Below, one piece after another: positions 46,144 through 54,241 of a DNA stretch of 64,000 nt. Every line of letters begins with the position of its first letter. The first letter of the stretch is position 1. Location: positions 1-64,000 of the forward strand of contig JBJMKZ010000020.1 in the NCBI GenBank assembly GCA_045805565.1, written 5' to 3'. The notes under the pieces were generated by a model. That model was not told where the DNA came from. It was given only the letters and a program-made list of their open reading frames with translations, and ran no database searches. This stretch comes from DATAEY01 sp045805565 (GTDB lineage Bacteria; Actinomycetota; Thermoleophilia; Solirubrobacterales; Solirubrobacteraceae). Both the position numbers and the translations under genes were made by a program.

Positions 46144-46896
46144 TCACCCGCCGGCCAGCCGGACCAGGTGGGCGCGCCAGCTGCTCTCGGTGTGGCGCAG
46201 GTCGCGTCCGCCGAACGCCTTGACCAGCGCCGCCTCGCCGCCGCCGGGATGCAGGCGGGAGGCGAGCCGGACCGCAGCGGGACGGCCCTCCTCGCGAGCC
46301 AGGAGGTCGAGGACGGTTCCGCCCAGGAGGGGCGCGTCGCGGACTCCTGGCGGGAACGTCGGGCGCGGCCCTTCGTGCAGCCGCCGCTGGATCGCGGGAC
46401 GCAGGTACTCGACCTGCCCCGCGAAGTACTGGGCCGCGCCCTGGGCCAGCCATGCCCAGCGCATGTAGCGCATGAAGCTGGCGAAGTTGAACGGGGGCGG
46501 CAGCTCGGGGTTGTTGGTGCCCACCAGGACGCTGGCGTAGAGCGTGGCCGGCGCCAGCATCAGCAGCTCACGCGATCCGGGCACGGTCGAGGCGCGTTGC
46601 TCCAGGAGGCGTGGCGCCAGGACGTGCAGCTCGCGCCTGCCGAACCAGCCGACGAGGTAGCGGCGTCCCGCGGGCGCGGTGAGCGAGCGAGCCAGGACCA
46701 GGTACGGCTGGGCCATGTGAAGGGTGAACCCGGACCCGTGGATGACCAGCGTCAGCTCGCCGGGAGCGCGGGGGAACAGCTCGGACAGCGCCTCGCGCAC
46801 GCGCTCGAGCTGCCCCAGCAGCCGCTGGGCGTCCTCGGCGTCCTCCGACTCGTGACGCGCGCAGAAGTAGGGAGAGACCGACTCGACCCAGGCCAC
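46144..46896 (-). CDS. Conserved protein, possible degenerate MA-clan peptidase
   Basis: 250 residues from GTG 46896, 7 bases after a TAAGCT box on this strand. The MRWAWLAQGAAQYFAGQVEYL segment resembles the glutamate-bearing helix of gluzincins (WLxEGLAEY), but no HExxH motif precedes it and the expected Glu is Gln, so catalysis is unlikely. Other parts (LTLVIHGSGFTLHMAQPYLVLAR) are unremarkable. It may be a pseudo-enzyme. Family uncertain. Confidence 0.55.
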   Translation of the reverse strand: MAWVESVSPYFCARHESEDAEDAQRLLGQLERVREALSELFPRAPGELTLVIHGSGFTLHMAQPYLVLARSLTAPAGRRYLVGWFGRRELHVLAPRLLEQRASTVPGSRELLMLAPATLYASVLVGTNNPELPPPFNFASFMRYMRWAWLAQGAAQYFAGQVEYLRPAIQRRLHEGPRPTFPPGVRDAPLLGGTVLDLLAREEGRPAAVRLASRLHPGGGEAALVKAFGGRDLRHTESSWRAHLVRLAGG

Positions 46897-46950
46897 CCCG
46901 GTGAGCTTACGCGTGCGGGCGCGAGCTCCCGCACGCCCGCGCCCACGGGT

Positions 46951-47904
46951 CTACGACGCGGCCGCCCGCCGGGCCGCGGCGGTCTCGCGGTCGAGCTCGG
47001 TCTGGATGCCGAGCTCGTTGAGGCGCCGGTTGGCCTCGGTCAGGCTGGCGGCCTGCAACACCGCCCGCGCCAGCCGGGCGGCGGTGCCGATCGCCACGAG
47101 CGGGTCGAAGAAGAAGGTGACGGCGCCGATCGCCGACAGCGTGACCGGGCGCTTGTCGGCGCGGATCGCCGTCTGCCCTCGCTCTCCGGCGAAGCAGCGC
47201 AGCGCCTGTGCGCTGGCCTCGGTTGGTATGGCCGCGGCCGCCTCGCCCAGCCGCGCGGCCGCCGCCGGCGTTATTCCCCAGGCGCCCGCCAGCCCAGCCG
47301 CGGCGGCCAGCTCGCTCACCCGTTCCAGCACCTCGTCGGGCGTCAGCTCGCCGTCGCAACCGGGACCGAACACGGCGCCCACCACCGCCACACCGGCTTG
47401 CGACAGCGGCTCGGCCGCCGCCAGCATGACCGCGTCGCACAGCGGGCTCGCCAGTCCCGGCTCGTTGCCGTGGGCCAGTACGTCGCCCCCAACATCCACG
47501 AGCGCGACGGCGTCGCACTCCAGCCGCGGGGCGGCGTCAGCCAGCGCGGCGCCGACCGCGACGGGGCCCGGGTTGGGATCGACCAGCACCGTGCGCTCGC
47601 CGAGCACCCGGGACATGTGCGATTCGGCGAATCTGAACCCCCCCGGCCCCCGGGTGTCCGGCCCCGCCAGCGCAACGGCGGGGTTGAGCGGCTCGGCAGC
47701 GCTGACCTCGTCCAGCCGGCGGGGGCCGGGCAGCGGGTCGACGATCGGCCGCTCCCAGGTCACGCCGCCGACCGTCGCCGCGGTACCCATGGCGCGGGCG
47801 AACTCGGCGGTCGCCAGCGCCCCCACGACGTCGCCTCCGCCGCCGATCCCCAGGCAGAGGACGCGGCGGGCGGTGCGCAGGAGCGAGTCGATGCTCTGGA
47901 TCAG
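46951..47904 (-). CDS. DUF1152-family protein, non-canonical start
   Basis: About 317 residues. The N-terminal RRVLCLGIGGGGDVVGALATA is the glycine-rich nucleotide-binding-like loop of DUF1152, and AVVGAVFGPGCDGELTPDEV is also typical. No ATG, GTG or TTG lies between the upstream stop and this loop. CTG 47904 (MIQSIDSLLRTARRV) gives the right length; the first GTG (47826) would delete the loop. The gene is in the same frame as the DUF1802 gene above, separated by a single TAG and five codons. Function unknown. Confidence 0.75.
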   Translation of the reverse strand: MIQSIDSLLRTARRVLCLGIGGGGDVVGALATAEFARAMGTAATVGGVTWERPIVDPLPGPRRLDEVSAAEPLNPAVALAGPDTRGPGGFRFAESHMSRVLGERTVLVDPNPGPVAVGAALADAAPRLECDAVALVDVGGDVLAHGNEPGLASPLCDAVMLAAAEPLSQAGVAVVGAVFGPGCDGELTPDEVLERVSELAAAAGLAGAWGITPAAAARLGEAAAAIPTEASAQALRCFAGERGQTAIRADKRPVTLSAIGAVTFFFDPLVAIGTAARLARAVLQAASLTEANRRLNELGIQTELDRETAAARRAAAS

Positions 47905-47919
47905 CGGAGCACGGGCCGG

Positions 47920-48549
47920 CTAAGCCATCACCGGCATCGCGTCCGAGGCGATCGCCTCGATCTCCTCGGCTGCGCGCTCGAACTCCTCGTCGGAGAGGAC
48001 CGGGGTGCCCTCGAACGGCAGCTCGCGCTGGAGCTCGAGCCAGGAGCGGCAGCCGCCGTACTCGTCGCGCACCTTGACGGTCACCGGCCGGGGAATGCGG
48101 TAGGTGCGCAGCAGCAGGACGTGGAGTGGATGGCGCCGCTTCCATGCCAGCCGCTTCTCGGCGTAGTCGGGGGTCCAGACGTAGAACGGCGAGAGGGCGT
48201 CAACGCACCGCGGGTCGGTCACCGTGTAGTCAGCCGCCACCTCCGCCCAGGCGCGGATTCGCACCCGGTCGGGCTGCTCGATGCCGCCATCGGCCGTCCA
48301 GGCCTGGGCGGCGGGCTCACCGTCGGCCCACACGCCCTCCTCGAGCGCGCGCCGCAGCTCCGGCCGGTGGGACTCGCGCACCAGATCCACCCGCTGGTGG
48401 TCGAAGGTGGGATACAGGAAGAAGCGCTCGTGCTCGAGCTGGAAGTGCTTGTCGGTTTCGCGGATCCCGCCCTTGCGCAAAGTCACCAGCTGCTCGCCCT
48501 CGGCGAGCGCGCGCACAGTGACAGCCCATTCTTTGAAAGCGATCGGCAT
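47920..48549 (-). CDS. DUF1802-family protein
   Basis: 209 residues from ATG 48549 (MPIAFKEWAVTVRALAEGEQLVTLRKGGI). The KEWAV, LRKGGI and FFLYPTFDHQ blocks identify DUF1802, a family of unknown function. Central FYVWTPDYAEKRLAWKRRHPLHVLLLR is well conserved in character. Immediately followed in frame by the DUF1152 gene. Confidence 0.82.
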   Translation of the reverse strand: MPIAFKEWAVTVRALAEGEQLVTLRKGGIRETDKHFQLEHERFFLYPTFDHQRVDLVRESHRPELRRALEEGVWADGEPAAQAWTADGGIEQPDRVRIRAWAEVAADYTVTDPRCVDALSPFYVWTPDYAEKRLAWKRRHPLHVLLLRTYRIPRPVTVKVRDEYGGCRSWLELQRELPFEGTPVLSDEEFERAAEEIEAIASDAMPVMA

Positions 48550-48635
48550 GGCCAAGTCCGAGGGTCCTGCCTACTACGACGCAGCCCCGAGGCGCCAGGA
48601 AAGGTGATCCGCCACGGGAAGCGGGCATTTTACGC

Positions 48636-48679
48636 AATCGCCTCGCGATGGCCAAACCTGCGCCTAGAACCAGGCGATT
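48636..48679 (-). terminator. Stem-loop downstream of the dehydrogenase gene
   Basis: AATCGCCT (48636-48643) pairs with AGGCGATT (48672-48679) across a 28-base loop, between the end of the dehydrogenase gene and the DUF1802 promoter region. Read on the plus strand it ends in five Ts, but no plus-strand gene precedes it. Confidence 0.3.
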
Positions 48680-48695
48680 TTTGGAGACTCGCGGC

Positions 48696-49604
48696 TCATA
48701 GCCGTACTCCGGCCTCGCCCTCCAGGACCTCGATCACCGCTGCGAAGTCGTCCTCGCCGAGCCCGCGCCCGGCGGCCGCGGTGAGGATCTCCCGTGCCAG
48801 CGCGGCGAACGGGAAGGGAGCGCCGGCCCCCTGGCCCTCCTCCAGGCACAGCCTGACGTCCTTGAGCATGTGGTCGAGCTTGAACAGGGTCGTGTAGTCG
48901 TGCGAACGCATCGCGGCCGCCTTGAGCTCGAGCATGGCCGAGCCCCCCGAGCCCGCCTCCATCACCTGCGCCAGGACATCCAGGTCGACGCCGGTACGTC
49001 GCCCGACCAGCAGGGCCTGACCGACCGTGGCCGCGTTCACGGCGGCCACCGCGTTGTTGATGAGCTTGACCATCTGTCCGTCGCCGAGCGGGCCGGCGTG
49101 CACGACCAGCTCGCCCATCGCCATGAACAGCGGTCGGGCCCGCTCGAAGTCCTCCGGGGCGCCGCCGGCCATGATGGTCAGGGTGCCGTCCTGTGCCCGG
49201 GGCGCCGAGCCGGTGACCGGCGCGTCGACCATCCTCGCCCCGCCCTCGGCCAGCGTGGCCCCGATCGCACGGGTCTGGCTGGGAGCGATCGTCGACATGT
49301 CGACGCAGAGCAGCCCATCCCTCGCCGCATCCACCACCGGGGGCCCGGGCGTGTCCGCGTCTGCGGTGCCCAGCAGCAGGCCCTCCACCTGCGCGCCGTC
49401 CACGACCATCGTGATCAGCTCGTCGCACTCGGCCGCGACCTGCGCGGGGCTGGAGGCGACGCGCGCGCCGTGCTCGGCCGCCCACGCCTCGGCGATCCGG
49501 CGCGTGCGGTTGAACACCGTCAGCTCGAAGCCGGCGCGCCGCAGGTTGGCCGCCATGCGCGAGCCCATGATCCCGAGCCCCAGGAAGCCGACGCGCTCGC
49601 TCAT
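48696..49604 (-). CDS. NAD(P)-dependent 3-hydroxyisobutyrate dehydrogenase-like enzyme
   Basis: 302 residues of the beta-hydroxyacid dehydrogenase family. GFLGLGIMGSRMAANLRRAG is the dinucleotide-binding and family signature, APVTGSAPRAQDGTLTIMAGG the substrate loop, and Lys in GQMVKLINNAV the catalytic residue. Could act on 3-hydroxyisobutyrate, tartronate semialdehyde or a related acid. The ATG lies 7 bases after the hyuB-like gene, so it is probably part of that operon. Confidence 0.9.
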   Translation of the reverse strand: MSERVGFLGLGIMGSRMAANLRRAGFELTVFNRTRRIAEAWAAEHGARVASSPAQVAAECDELITMVVDGAQVEGLLLGTADADTPGPPVVDAARDGLLCVDMSTIAPSQTRAIGATLAEGGARMVDAPVTGSAPRAQDGTLTIMAGGAPEDFERARPLFMAMGELVVHAGPLGDGQMVKLINNAVAAVNAATVGQALLVGRRTGVDLDVLAQVMEAGSGGSAMLELKAAAMRSHDYTTLFKLDHMLKDVRLCLEEGQGAGAPFPFAALAREILTAAAGRGLGEDDFAAVIEVLEGEAGVRL

Positions 49605-49611
49605 GGGCCGA

Positions 49612-51132
49612 TCATCGCGCAGCGGCGGCCTGTTGATCGGACCTCGGGGTTCCGTGGCCGCCGCCGCCGGGGGTCTCGATTCGCAGCCGGGCTCCGGCCT
49701 CCAGGTGCCCGCCGGCCTTGGGTGGCAGCTCGCGGCCGTCGAGCAGGTTGCGGCCGAGCGCCCCCGGCTCACCGCCGTCGGCGCCGGGCGGCGCGTGGCG
49801 GCGACGCTCGGTGAGCAGCGAGAAGTCCATCTGTGCCAGAGCCTCCAGCTCGCGCACGGCCCCGTCGCCGCCCCGGAAGCGCCCGGCACCGCCCGAGCCG
49901 CGGCGGACCGCATACTCGACCACCCGCAGGGGGAACTCGAGCTCGAGCGCCTCGACCGGAGTGTTGAGGGTGTTGCTCATCGCCACGTGGACGGCGCTCG
50001 GCGCGTCGGCGTCCGGGCACGCCCCCTGGCCGCCGCCGATCGTCTCGTAATAGGTGAAGTCGTCGCTGCCCAGGGTCAGGTTGTTCATCGTGCCCTGGCC
50101 GAGCGCGCGGCCGAACGCCGCCAGGATCAGATCCGCCACCCGCGAGGAGGTCTCCACGTTGCCGGCCACCACGGCGTGGGGCGGGCGCGCGTTGAGCAGG
50201 CACCCCTCCGGCGCGCGCACCTCGATCGGACGGTAGGCGCCGGCGCTGGGAGGGATGTCGGGGTCCGTCAGGACCCGGACTGCGAAGTACGCGGCCGAGC
50301 GGGTGACCGCCAGCGGGCAGTTGAGGTTGCCCTCGTGCTCGTCGGCGCTGCCGGCGAAGTCGAGCACCAGCGAGTCGCCGTCGACGGTGGCGGTCAGCGC
50401 CAGCTCGAGGTCGGCCTCGGGCGCCTCCAGGAGATCGCGGGCCCGCCGGATACCGTCGGGCAGGTCGGCGAGGCACGCCCGCGTGCGCCGCTCGGCGTAG
50501 TCGAGCACCTCGGTCATCGCGGCCCGCACGGTCTCGACGCCCTCGCGCGACGCGAGCTCTCGCAGCCGGCGTGCCCCGGCGGCGTTTGCCGCCAGCTGCG
50601 CACGCAGGTCGGCGCGGCGCTGATCCGGCTGGCGCATCCGGGCGGCTAGCGCGTCGATCGACTCCTCGTCCAGTGGCTGGGGCTCGATCACCACCCCCTC
50701 TTCCTCGAGGCGCCGGGAGTCGGCGGGCATCGACCCCGCAACCTTGCCGCCGACGTCCGCGTGGTGGGCCCGGGAGGCCGCGAACGCCATCAGCTCGTCG
50801 TCGGGGTCGAATACTGGGGTGACCACCGTGATGTCCGGCAGGTGGGTCCCGCCGCGGTACGGGTCGTTGAGGACCCATGCCCGGTCCGGCTCGTGCTCGC
50901 GCTCCAGGACCGCGGCCACCGCGGCCGGCATCGCCCCCAGGTGGACCGGGATGTGCTCGGCCTGCATGACCATCTCGCCGCTCGGGTCGAACAGGGCGGT
51001 GGACGCGTCGCGGCGCTCCTTGATGTTCGCCGAGTGCGCGGACCGGACCAGGACCGCGCCCATCTCCTCGCAGGCCGCGCGCAGGGCTCCGGTCAGGACC
51101 TGCAGCGTTATCGGATCCAGCCCGGCGCTCAC
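49612..51132 (-). CDS. Hydantoinase/oxoprolinase B-type subunit
   Basis: 506 residues of the HyuB/N-methylhydantoinase B family (DPITLQVLTGALRAACEEMG, LNDPYRGGTHLPDITVVTPV, GGGQGACPDADAPSAVHVAMSNT split across blocks). The start is GTG 51132, overlapping the A-subunit stop in GTGA. With subunit A it forms an ATP-dependent ring-opening enzyme for hydantoins, 5-oxoproline or, in related enzymes, acetone/acetophenone carboxylation. Confidence 0.92.
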   Translation of the reverse strand: MSAGLDPITLQVLTGALRAACEEMGAVLVRSAHSANIKERRDASTALFDPSGEMVMQAEHIPVHLGAMPAAVAAVLEREHEPDRAWVLNDPYRGGTHLPDITVVTPVFDPDDELMAFAASRAHHADVGGKVAGSMPADSRRLEEEGVVIEPQPLDEESIDALAARMRQPDQRRADLRAQLAANAAGARRLRELASREGVETVRAAMTEVLDYAERRTRACLADLPDGIRRARDLLEAPEADLELALTATVDGDSLVLDFAGSADEHEGNLNCPLAVTRSAAYFAVRVLTDPDIPPSAGAYRPIEVRAPEGCLLNARPPHAVVAGNVETSSRVADLILAAFGRALGQGTMNNLTLGSDDFTYYETIGGGQGACPDADAPSAVHVAMSNTLNTPVEALELEFPLRVVEYAVRRGSGGAGRFRGGDGAVRELEALAQMDFSLLTERRRHAPPGADGGEPGALGRNLLDGRELPPKAGGHLEAGARLRIETPGGGGHGTPRSDQQAAAAR

Positions 51133-53153
51133 CGCTCGCGCTCGACCACGATGGTTCCCGTCGGCCCGGCCGCGCCGCGCCAACCGGGCGCCACCACCAG
51201 CGTCGCCTCCGCCAGCTCGCAGATCGCAGGCCCCGGTAGCTCGCTTCCCTGCGCCGGCACCCCCCGCCACAGGGCGGCATCGCACTCGCCGTCCTCGAAT
51301 ACCGCGCTGCGCACGCCCGCCGGCTCGCGCGCCCGGTCCGGCATCCCGGCTCCGGCGGCCTCGAGGTCGAGCTCCGGCCCCGCGAGCGCCGCGGTGACCC
51401 GGATGGTCACCAGCTCGACCTCCGCCTGGTCGTCGCGATAGCCGTAGCGCTCCTCGTGCCTCGCCTCGAACGCCTCGCGCAGTCGGTCGGGGCCGGCCGG
51501 CTCGTCGGGCACCTCGACGGGGAGCTCGAACGCCTGCCCGCGATAGCGCAGCTCGTAGGTTGCCCGCACGGGCGCGTCCGGCGCCCCCAGTGCCTCGCGG
51601 GCGCGGGCGGCCAGCGCCTCCCAGTCGGCGCTCACCGCGTCGGCCGTGAGGGCGTCCCCCGCACGCAACACGCTGCGCTGCGCGTCGCGCCTGCGCTCGG
51701 AGACAACCAGCCCGAGCGCGGCCAGCACGCCGGAGGCGGGGGGGCAGAGGATCCTGTCCATCCCCAGCTCGTCGGCCACCGCGCCGGCGTGCATGGGTCC
51801 CGCGCCGCCGAATGCCAGCAGCGCGTAGCGCCGCGGGTCGACCCCGCGCTGCACGCTCACGACCCGCAGCGCGCGAGCCATCTCGGCGCTCGCCACCCGC
51901 ACGATGCCCTGCGCGCACTCGAGCTCGCCGATCCCGAGCGCCTGCGCCAGCTCGCCGACCGCAGCTGCCGCGGGCGCGCGTTGCAGGTGCACCTCGCCGG
52001 CGAGCGCGCTGCCCTCGTCGAGATATCCGAGCAGGAGGTTGGCGTCGGTCACCGTGGCGTCGCTGCCCCCACGGCCGTAGCAGGCAGGCCCCGGCTCCGC
52101 TCCCGCCGACCGCGGACCGACTCGAAGCGCCCCGCCCGGGTCCCGCCATGCCACCGACCCGCCGCCGGCACCGACGGTGTGCACATCGAGCATGGGGAGC
52201 GCCAGCGGGCGGTCGCCCACCTTACGGCCCGCCGTCTCGCGCACGCGGCCGCCGTCGATCACGCACACGTCGCACGAGGTCCCGCCCATGTCGAAACAGA
52301 GCGCGTCGGGGTGTCCGGCCGCCGCCGCCACGTAGGCCGCGCCCGCGGCGCCCGCGGCGGGACCCGACAGCACGGTCAGCGCGGCGTGCCCGGCCGCGAG
52401 CTCGGCGTCGGCCAGGCCACCGCTGGACTGCATGATCGCCGGGTCGGGCAGCCCCGCCTCCCGCGCTCGCGCCGCCAGGCCGCGCAGGTACCCTGCCAGC
52501 AGGGGCGACAAGGCGGCGTCGACCTCGGTGGTTGCGGCCCGCTCGTACTCGCGGAAGGTGCCCACCACCTCGTGCGAGAGTGAGACGTGGGCGCGGGGAA
52601 GGCGCCGGGCGATCGCCTCGCCGAGTCGGCGCTCGTGGTCGGGGTGGCGGTAGGAGTGCAGCAGCACGATCGCCACCGATTCCGGCGACGCGCGCTCGAG
52701 CTCGTCGCACAGGCGCTCGGCAGCCGGCGCCTCCAGGGGCCGCAGAGCGCCCTCGGGCCCGACGCGCTCGGGGGCGCCGAAGCGCAACTCGGGGCCGACC
52801 AGCGGGGCGGGATGGTCGACGCACAGCCGGTACAGATCCGCCCGGGCCTGGCGCCCGAGCTCGACGAGGTCGGTGAACCCCTCGGTGGCCACCAGCGCCG
52901 TGCGTGCGCCGCTGCCTTCCAGCAGCGCGTTGGTGGCCACGGTCATGCCGTGCGCGAACGCGTCGACGTCCTCCGCCCGCCGGTCGGCTCGGTGCAGCGC
53001 CGTGCGGATCGCGCTCATCACGCCCTCGGACTGATCGGCGGGAGTGGTCGGTGCCTTGGCGGTGTGGAGCTGCTCGCCCGCCGCGATCACCACGTCGGTG
53101 AAGGTGCCCCCGACGTCGACGCCCAGCAGCACTTGCGGGCTCCCGCCGCTCAC
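51129..53153 (-). CDS. Hydantoinase/oxoprolinase A-type subunit
   Basis: 674 residues. The N-terminal actin-like ATP-binding motif is LLGVDVGGTFTDVVI; CFDMGGTSCDVCVIDGG is the second phosphate loop; AHGMTVATNALLEG and the C-terminal YRGQAFELPVEV block are typical of HyuA. It is the first gene of a three-gene operon with the B subunit and the dehydrogenase. The true substrate is uncertain: no hydantoin racemase or transporter is adjacent. Confidence 0.92.
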   Translation of the reverse strand: MSGGSPQVLLGVDVGGTFTDVVIAAGEQLHTAKAPTTPADQSEGVMSAIRTALHRADRRAEDVDAFAHGMTVATNALLEGSGARTALVATEGFTDLVELGRQARADLYRLCVDHPAPLVGPELRFGAPERVGPEGALRPLEAPAAERLCDELERASPESVAIVLLHSYRHPDHERRLGEAIARRLPRAHVSLSHEVVGTFREYERAATTEVDAALSPLLAGYLRGLAARAREAGLPDPAIMQSSGGLADAELAAGHAALTVLSGPAAGAAGAAYVAAAAGHPDALCFDMGGTSCDVCVIDGGRVRETAGRKVGDRPLALPMLDVHTVGAGGGSVAWRDPGGALRVGPRSAGAEPGPACYGRGGSDATVTDANLLLGYLDEGSALAGEVHLQRAPAAAAVGELAQALGIGELECAQGIVRVASAEMARALRVVSVQRGVDPRRYALLAFGGAGPMHAGAVADELGMDRILCPPASGVLAALGLVVSERRRDAQRSVLRAGDALTADAVSADWEALAARAREALGAPDAPVRATYELRYRGQAFELPVEVPDEPAGPDRLREAFEARHEERYGYRDDQAEVELVTIRVTAALAGPELDLEAAGAGMPDRAREPAGVRSAVFEDGECDAALWRGVPAQGSELPGPAICELAEATLVVAPGWRGAAGPTGTIVVERER

Positions 53154-53214
53154 GGCCGGCGACTCTAACCGTGGCGGCGCCGGCCGCGCCGGCCCCGGCG
53201 CGCGTCCGGGCGGT

Positions 53215-53670
53215 TCAGGCGGCGAGCGTGGTCAGCTCGCGCTGGCGTGCAGCGACGACGTCCTCGGTCTCGGCGAGGTGCTGATGGGAGGGGCAGTAGC
53301 CGTTGTGGGCCAGCGGCATCCGCTGGCACGACGTGCCCTTCCGCGTCGTGGCGCGGCACTGGAGCGGATTGCCGTTGATGTCATAGCCCCGAAGCGGTTG
53401 CCGGGACAGGAAGTCCTCCGCGAACCGCACGTACTGCTCCACCACCCGCCAGACTCGCCGCTGGGCCGACATGGGGAAATACACGCGAATGTCGTTGAAC
53501 AGCGTTCGCGCCGGCCGGGCGAAGTAGTGGCGGTCGGTGGCCAGGCGCTCGATCGCCGACTCGCAGGCGCGCAGCACCCGGGCGTGGTGCTCTGCGGGAT
53601 GCGCTCGACACTCGGATCTGGCGATCTCCGGCGCGAGCTCGCGATAGATAGCACGGCTGAAGCGATACAT
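53215..53670 (-). CDS. Cys/His-rich conserved protein (DUF5763-like motif)
   Basis: 151 residues. The C-terminal third has CRATTRKGTSCQRMPLAHNG followed by YCPSHQH, a C-x9-C-x11-C-x2-H spacing that fits the small DUF5763 zinc-binding-like motif found in many uncharacterised bacterial and plasmid proteins. The N-terminal part is helical and Arg-rich. GAGGGAGAG precedes the ATG. It flanks an IS-remnant-like segment, which suits mobile ancestry. Function unknown. Confidence 0.65.
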   Translation of the reverse strand: MYRFSRAIYRELAPEIARSECRAHPAEHHARVLRACESAIERLATDRHYFARPARTLFNDIRVYFPMSAQRRVWRVVEQYVRFAEDFLSRQPLRGYDINGNPLQCRATTRKGTSCQRMPLAHNGYCPSHQHLAETEDVVAARQRELTTLAA

Positions 53671-53790
53671 CTCTCCCTCTGAATCGTCGATCGGCCGCTT
53701 CCCGAGTCCGCGAGTATCGGACTGCCCTGTGAAGCGAGGACGTTCGATTTGTTAAGTGGACGTTAAGTCGCAGATAGCGGCCTTTAGGCA

Positions 53791-54203
53791 GTGGGTCAGT
53801 TTGGGATTTGAGCCGGACGTCGGCGCTGTGCTACGGCGCTGGGTTGACTAGGTCCGGCGTAATCCCCTAGACGCGCGACCGGACCACGCGGCGAGGCCTT
53901 GGCAGGTCAGCCCCCGGTGGGGGTGCTGCTGGGGTGCGCTTGGCGCTCCCGCTAGCAGCAAGCGGGCGACGTCCGATGAGAGCGTGCCCGCAGGCCAGTT
54001 CACAGGGTCCATCGCCCACCTTGGCGCTACCCGACACCTAGGGCGCGAAACGACAAAGTGCGTCGATGCCTCGCAGACTCTCCGCCGGCGCCATCCGGCC
54101 CATGAAGCGGTCCCGCAAGCCGCGTGACCTGAACCGGCTGGCGGCGAGCATCGTTCTGGTCCCTCCGCGAGATCGCCGGCCTGCTCGATTCAAACTGACC
54201 CAC
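53791..54203. mobile_element. MITE-like segment or insertion-sequence remnant
   Basis: A 413-base segment bounded by perfect 13-base inverted repeats, GTGGGTCAGTTTG at 53791-53803 and its complement at 54191-54203; weaker complementarity extends inward (GATTTGAGC versus AATCGAGC). The GGGTCA-GTTT core resembles terminal repeats of IS21-type elements. No transposase ORF is present. Inside is a long hairpin around 53925-53959. It fills most of the 571-base gene-free gap 53671-54241, which also has a locally lower GC stretch at 53690-53800. Confidence 0.6.
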
Positions 54204-54241
54204 CCCTCTTGTCGCGCTGTTTGTGCCTCGCGTAGCGCGGC

